NCBI GenBank assembly: GCA_903911795.1
Contig: CAIWEX010001204.1
Span: 1 to 38,792, forward strand
Direction of reading: 5' to 3'
Length of the DNA stretch: 38,792 nt
Source: an uncultured Schlesneria sp.
GTDB lineage: Bacteria; Planctomycetota; Planctomycetia; Planctomycetales; Planctomycetaceae
The translations under genes were made by a program, and so were the position numbers. Below, piece after piece: positions 35,732-38,792 of the stretch (positions within the stretch are counted from its first letter, which is position 1; each line of letters opens with the position of its first letter). The notes beneath the pieces are model-generated. The model saw only the letters and a list, made by a program, of their open reading frames with translations, did not search any database and was not told the origin of the DNA.

Positions 35732-37219
35732 TCACCACCCCTCGACCCGCTTGTACGTATTGTCCCATCGTGACAGGACGATCTTCTGACGTGTATAGAA
35801 CAGAATTCCTTCCATCCCCTGGACGTGCAGGTCACCGAAGAAAGATCGGTTCCAGCCCGAGAATGCAAACACCGCCATTGGGGCAGGAACTCCGACATTG
35901 ATCCCTACCATTCCACAGCGAATGTCACGAGTGAATTGTCGCGCGGCTGCACCACTGCTGGTGAAGAGGACGGCACCGTTGCCAAATGTGCCACGATTTG
36001 TCCAGGCAATTGCCTCTTCAAGATCGCGCGGATGCAGCATCGTCAGGACAGGCCCGAAGATCTCTTCCTTTGCAATCGCCATCTCAGGATGCGCCTGATC
36101 GAACAGCGTCGGGGCCACAAAATGTCCCAGATCACGGATCGACGCTGAACCTCCGCGGACGAGCCGGGCGCCTGCTTCGGCACCACGATCAATCAACTGC
36201 CGAATGCGGGACCGAGCCTGTGCATCGATAACAGGTCCCATTTCGGTACGAGGATTGGCAGAGGAATCGTCGATGGTCAACTGATCGATTGCATTCGCGA
36301 CACGGTCGCGCACGCGGGAAGCAGCTTCACCAATCCCCATCAGGATGGAGCCTGCCATACAGCGTTGCCCCGCACAGCCGTATGCGGCACCCATGATTGC
36401 CCGAACGGTAGGCGTCGGGTCAGCGTCAGGCATGACAATCATGACGTTCTTGGCCCCACCAGCGGCCTGAACTCGCTTGCCGTGACGACAGCCATTCACA
36501 TACACATGCTCGGCCACACGGGTCGAGCCGACGAAGCTGATTGCAGCAACATCGGGATGTTCCAGCAGAGCATCGACGACGGCCGCACCGCCATGAATCA
36601 CGTTCAAGACACCGGGAGGAATTCCGGCCGCCAATGCCAACTCGGCCATTTTGACCGCCGTGAGGGGGACTTTTTCGCTCGGCTTCAGGATAAAGGAATT
36701 CCCACAGGCGATTGCGAGTGGAAACATCCAGAGAGGGACCATCGCCGGAAAATTGAAAGGGGTGATTCCGACACAGACGCCGATCGGTTCACGCATGGTC
36801 AAGCCGTCGATGTTTTCGGCCAGTTGCGGAAGTGATTCTCCTTTGCTGAGGTGCGCGATGCCGCAGGCAAAGTCGACAACTTCGATCCCGCGCCGGACGT
36901 CACCACGAGCTTCCTCGAGCGTCTTTCCATTCTCTTGAGTGATCAGACGAGCGAGTTCGTCAAAATGGGACTCGAGTTGTGCCTTGAATGCAAACAGTTT
37001 TGACGCTCGTACGGGAGCGGGAACTTTTGACCACGATTCATATGCAAGCCGCGCCGCACTGACGACAGCATCGACTTCCCGGGCGCCGCACAGCGGAACG
37101 CGACCAAGGATTTCGGTCGTTGAGGGATTCTGAACTTCACCCCAGGAATCGGTTACCGGGGTCAACCATTGATCACCCACCAGGATTGGCACAACAGCAG
37201 GATCAGAGGAAATTGACAT
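35732..37219 (-). CDS. mmsA: CoA-acylating methylmalonate-semialdehyde dehydrogenase
   Basis: ITQENGKTLEEARGDVRRGIEVVDFACGIAHL; GVCVGITPFNFPAMVPLWMFPLAIACGNSFILKPSEKVPLT; GQRCMAGS catalytic Cys; KEEIFGPVL. ATG at 37219 is preferred over the longer ORF. Confidence 0.93.
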   Translation of the reverse strand: MSISSDPAVVPILVGDQWLTPVTDSWGEVQNPSTTEILGRVPLCGAREVDAVVSAARLAYESWSKVPAPVRASKLFAFKAQLESHFDELARLITQENGKTLEEARGDVRRGIEVVDFACGIAHLSKGESLPQLAENIDGLTMREPIGVCVGITPFNFPAMVPLWMFPLAIACGNSFILKPSEKVPLTAVKMAELALAAGIPPGVLNVIHGGAAVVDALLEHPDVAAISFVGSTRVAEHVYVNGCRHGKRVQAAGGAKNVMIVMPDADPTPTVRAIMGAAYGCAGQRCMAGSILMGIGEAASRVRDRVANAIDQLTIDDSSANPRTEMGPVIDAQARSRIRQLIDRGAEAGARLVRGGSASIRDLGHFVAPTLFDQAHPEMAIAKEEIFGPVLTMLHPRDLEEAIAWTNRGTFGNGAVLFTSSGAAARQFTRDIRCGMVGINVGVPAPMAVFAFSGWNRSFFGDLHVQGMEGILFYTRQKIVLSRWDNTYKRVEGW

Positions 37220-37402
37220 GGATCGCTTCACACTCCAGATGGCCGAATCAAAGCGGTGAATCGTTTTGGATATTGTTAACTGACGGGGGCTTCGTGCGAT
37301 CACGCTGCCAAACAGATGTCGCATTGCATCCAACAAATTCGTAGTATCTCGCACACCAAAGATGGCTGTCGATGATTAGACTCGAAATGAAAGGCCGCGC
37401 GA

Positions 37403-38521
37403 ATGAAGCCGTCATGCACTTTTGTACTCGCCGCAGTACTGGTCGCCTGTCGGACGGCCGAGGCACTGGCGCAACTTTCCCCTGCCAATCGCCCTGAAAA
37501 CGGAATCTCGGCCGCGTCCTCCAAGCCGCGCAATACGTTTGTCGAAATCAAGCTGCTGGCCAATAACGACGGTGGTGGATTGCATGCTCAGCAGTGGAGC
37601 AAGGTGATGGAACCCCTGGATGTTTCCATTCAAATCCAGCGGCAGCAGGATGAGAAAATCGAAGTTCGTGAACGAACCGTCGGGACTCTGCGATATGTGA
37701 CCGCCGTTGGGACTCTTGATCGCTCAGGAAGAATCAGCTTTCCGACCCGTAGTTTTGATCTGGGTGAAGGAGCCAAACTGCGGGAATGGATCAATGAACT
37801 CAAGACTTACGGGGCGCAGGGAACGCCTGACGGACAACCGATGTGGGGGCTTTCAAAAGAGCAGTTCACCACGATGTATGATGCGCTCGTAAAACCAGCT
37901 GACGCAGAATACCGCGATTTGCTTTTGACGGACGCGATCGCAAAGCTGCCAATTCCCAAACAGTATCCGGTTCGATTGAGTCAGGCCGCGTTGACCTTGC
38001 TTAAGCAGCCGGGAGCAAAAAACCGCGTGCGTCAGGAAGTGAAGGGGTTCAGTGTTGGTACAGCGCTCGCCATCATGCTTAATGACTGCAAACTGGGGTT
38101 TCGCCCCAATCGAACCCCCGCTGATGGGCTGGAACTTTTGGTCGAGCCGCTCGGTCAGAAGCAACCTCTCTGGGCGATTGGCTGGCCGTTGCAGAAGCAG
38201 CGATTCAAAGCTGCTCCCAAATTTTTTGCGATGACACAAATTGAACTCGATAACGTCGCGTTGTCCCACCTGCTGCCGACAGTTGCAGAGCTGACGGAAA
38301 CACCTGTCATGCTCGACTATTACGAGATCGAAGAAAAGAACATCGACTTCCCAAGCCTGAAAGTCTCAGTCAAGCGAACACAAACGTCATGGAGTGTCGC
38401 GCTGAAATCGGCCGTAGTCACCAAGAAGTTATCACGCGAGATCTGGCAGGATGAAGCAGGCCGTGCATTCGTCTGGATCACGACAGTTCGACCTGGTCGC
38501 TCAGGCGTTTCAGGCGAATAG
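37403..38521 (+). CDS. Hypothetical secreted protein
   Basis: 372 aa with N-terminal signal peptide (MKPSCTFVLAAVLVACRTAEALA) and protein-like composition throughout. Confidence 0.85.
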   Translation: MKPSCTFVLAAVLVACRTAEALAQLSPANRPENGISAASSKPRNTFVEIKLLANNDGGGLHAQQWSKVMEPLDVSIQIQRQQDEKIEVRERTVGTLRYVTAVGTLDRSGRISFPTRSFDLGEGAKLREWINELKTYGAQGTPDGQPMWGLSKEQFTTMYDALVKPADAEYRDLLLTDAIAKLPIPKQYPVRLSQAALTLLKQPGAKNRVRQEVKGFSVGTALAIMLNDCKLGFRPNRTPADGLELLVEPLGQKQPLWAIGWPLQKQRFKAAPKFFAMTQIELDNVALSHLLPTVAELTETPVMLDYYEIEEKNIDFPSLKVSVKRTQTSWSVALKSAVVTKKLSREIWQDEAGRAFVWITTVRPGRSGVSGE

Positions 38522-38792
38522 AAGCTGAGTGGCACCGGGGCATGAGCACTGTCGCGCAAGTCTGGTTCTCTGCCGGCACTCACAGCCTGGATGACGTTAT
38601 AGTTTTCAGCCTTGGTGTACAAATCGCGTTGCGTTCCGGGTGGACTGGGGTGCACGGCGCAGCTGATTCGGGGGGCCTGCGAAAATGCGTCAGAGAGAAA
38701 GAGGATCCCGCGATCTTGGTGCATCGGTATCTACACATCGCAGAATTCAATTTTCGGTAGGTTCAGCGGCCCAAAGGGTCGGTAGTTCAACC

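Noticed and set aside
1-38792. CRISPR arrays, prophage, integrative element or classical defence system
   Set aside because: No regularly spaced repeats, cas genes, integrase, restriction-modification or retron-like genes were seen. The only mobile-element trace is the IS630-like fragment and small repeats.

Overview
The window looks like an ordinary planctomycete chromosome segment. Diagnostic families include a DUF1559 prepilin-like protein, DUF1552 and DUF1592 PSCyt-type proteins, an Nramp-related transporter, a PQQ-propeller protein, an FGE-sulfatase-type enzyme, lipid A genes lpxD and lpxI, ECF sigma factors, and a methylmalonate-semialdehyde dehydrogenase/Fe-ADH operon. I support about 30 coding regions plus several strong hairpins. 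No CRISPR array, rRNA or complete tRNA was seen. The points most worth follow-up are: (1) a small accessory island (about 26974-29340) with an immunity-like protein, a 344-aa protein of unknown family and a truncated diverged copy of that protein; (2) an IS630-like transposase remnant at about 32002-32110; (3) an Nramp-related transporter lacking the canonical metal-site motifs, tightly coupled to a diheme DUF1592 protein; (4) hairpin-rich repeat elements at 3604-3756, about 21310-21810, and a dispersed repeat at 231-296 and 17168-17214; (5) a small-ORF/dyad region at 22639-23114 near an ECF sigma factor. Family names come from reading the translations without database searches. I did not find convincing evidence of a complete new multi-gene system.
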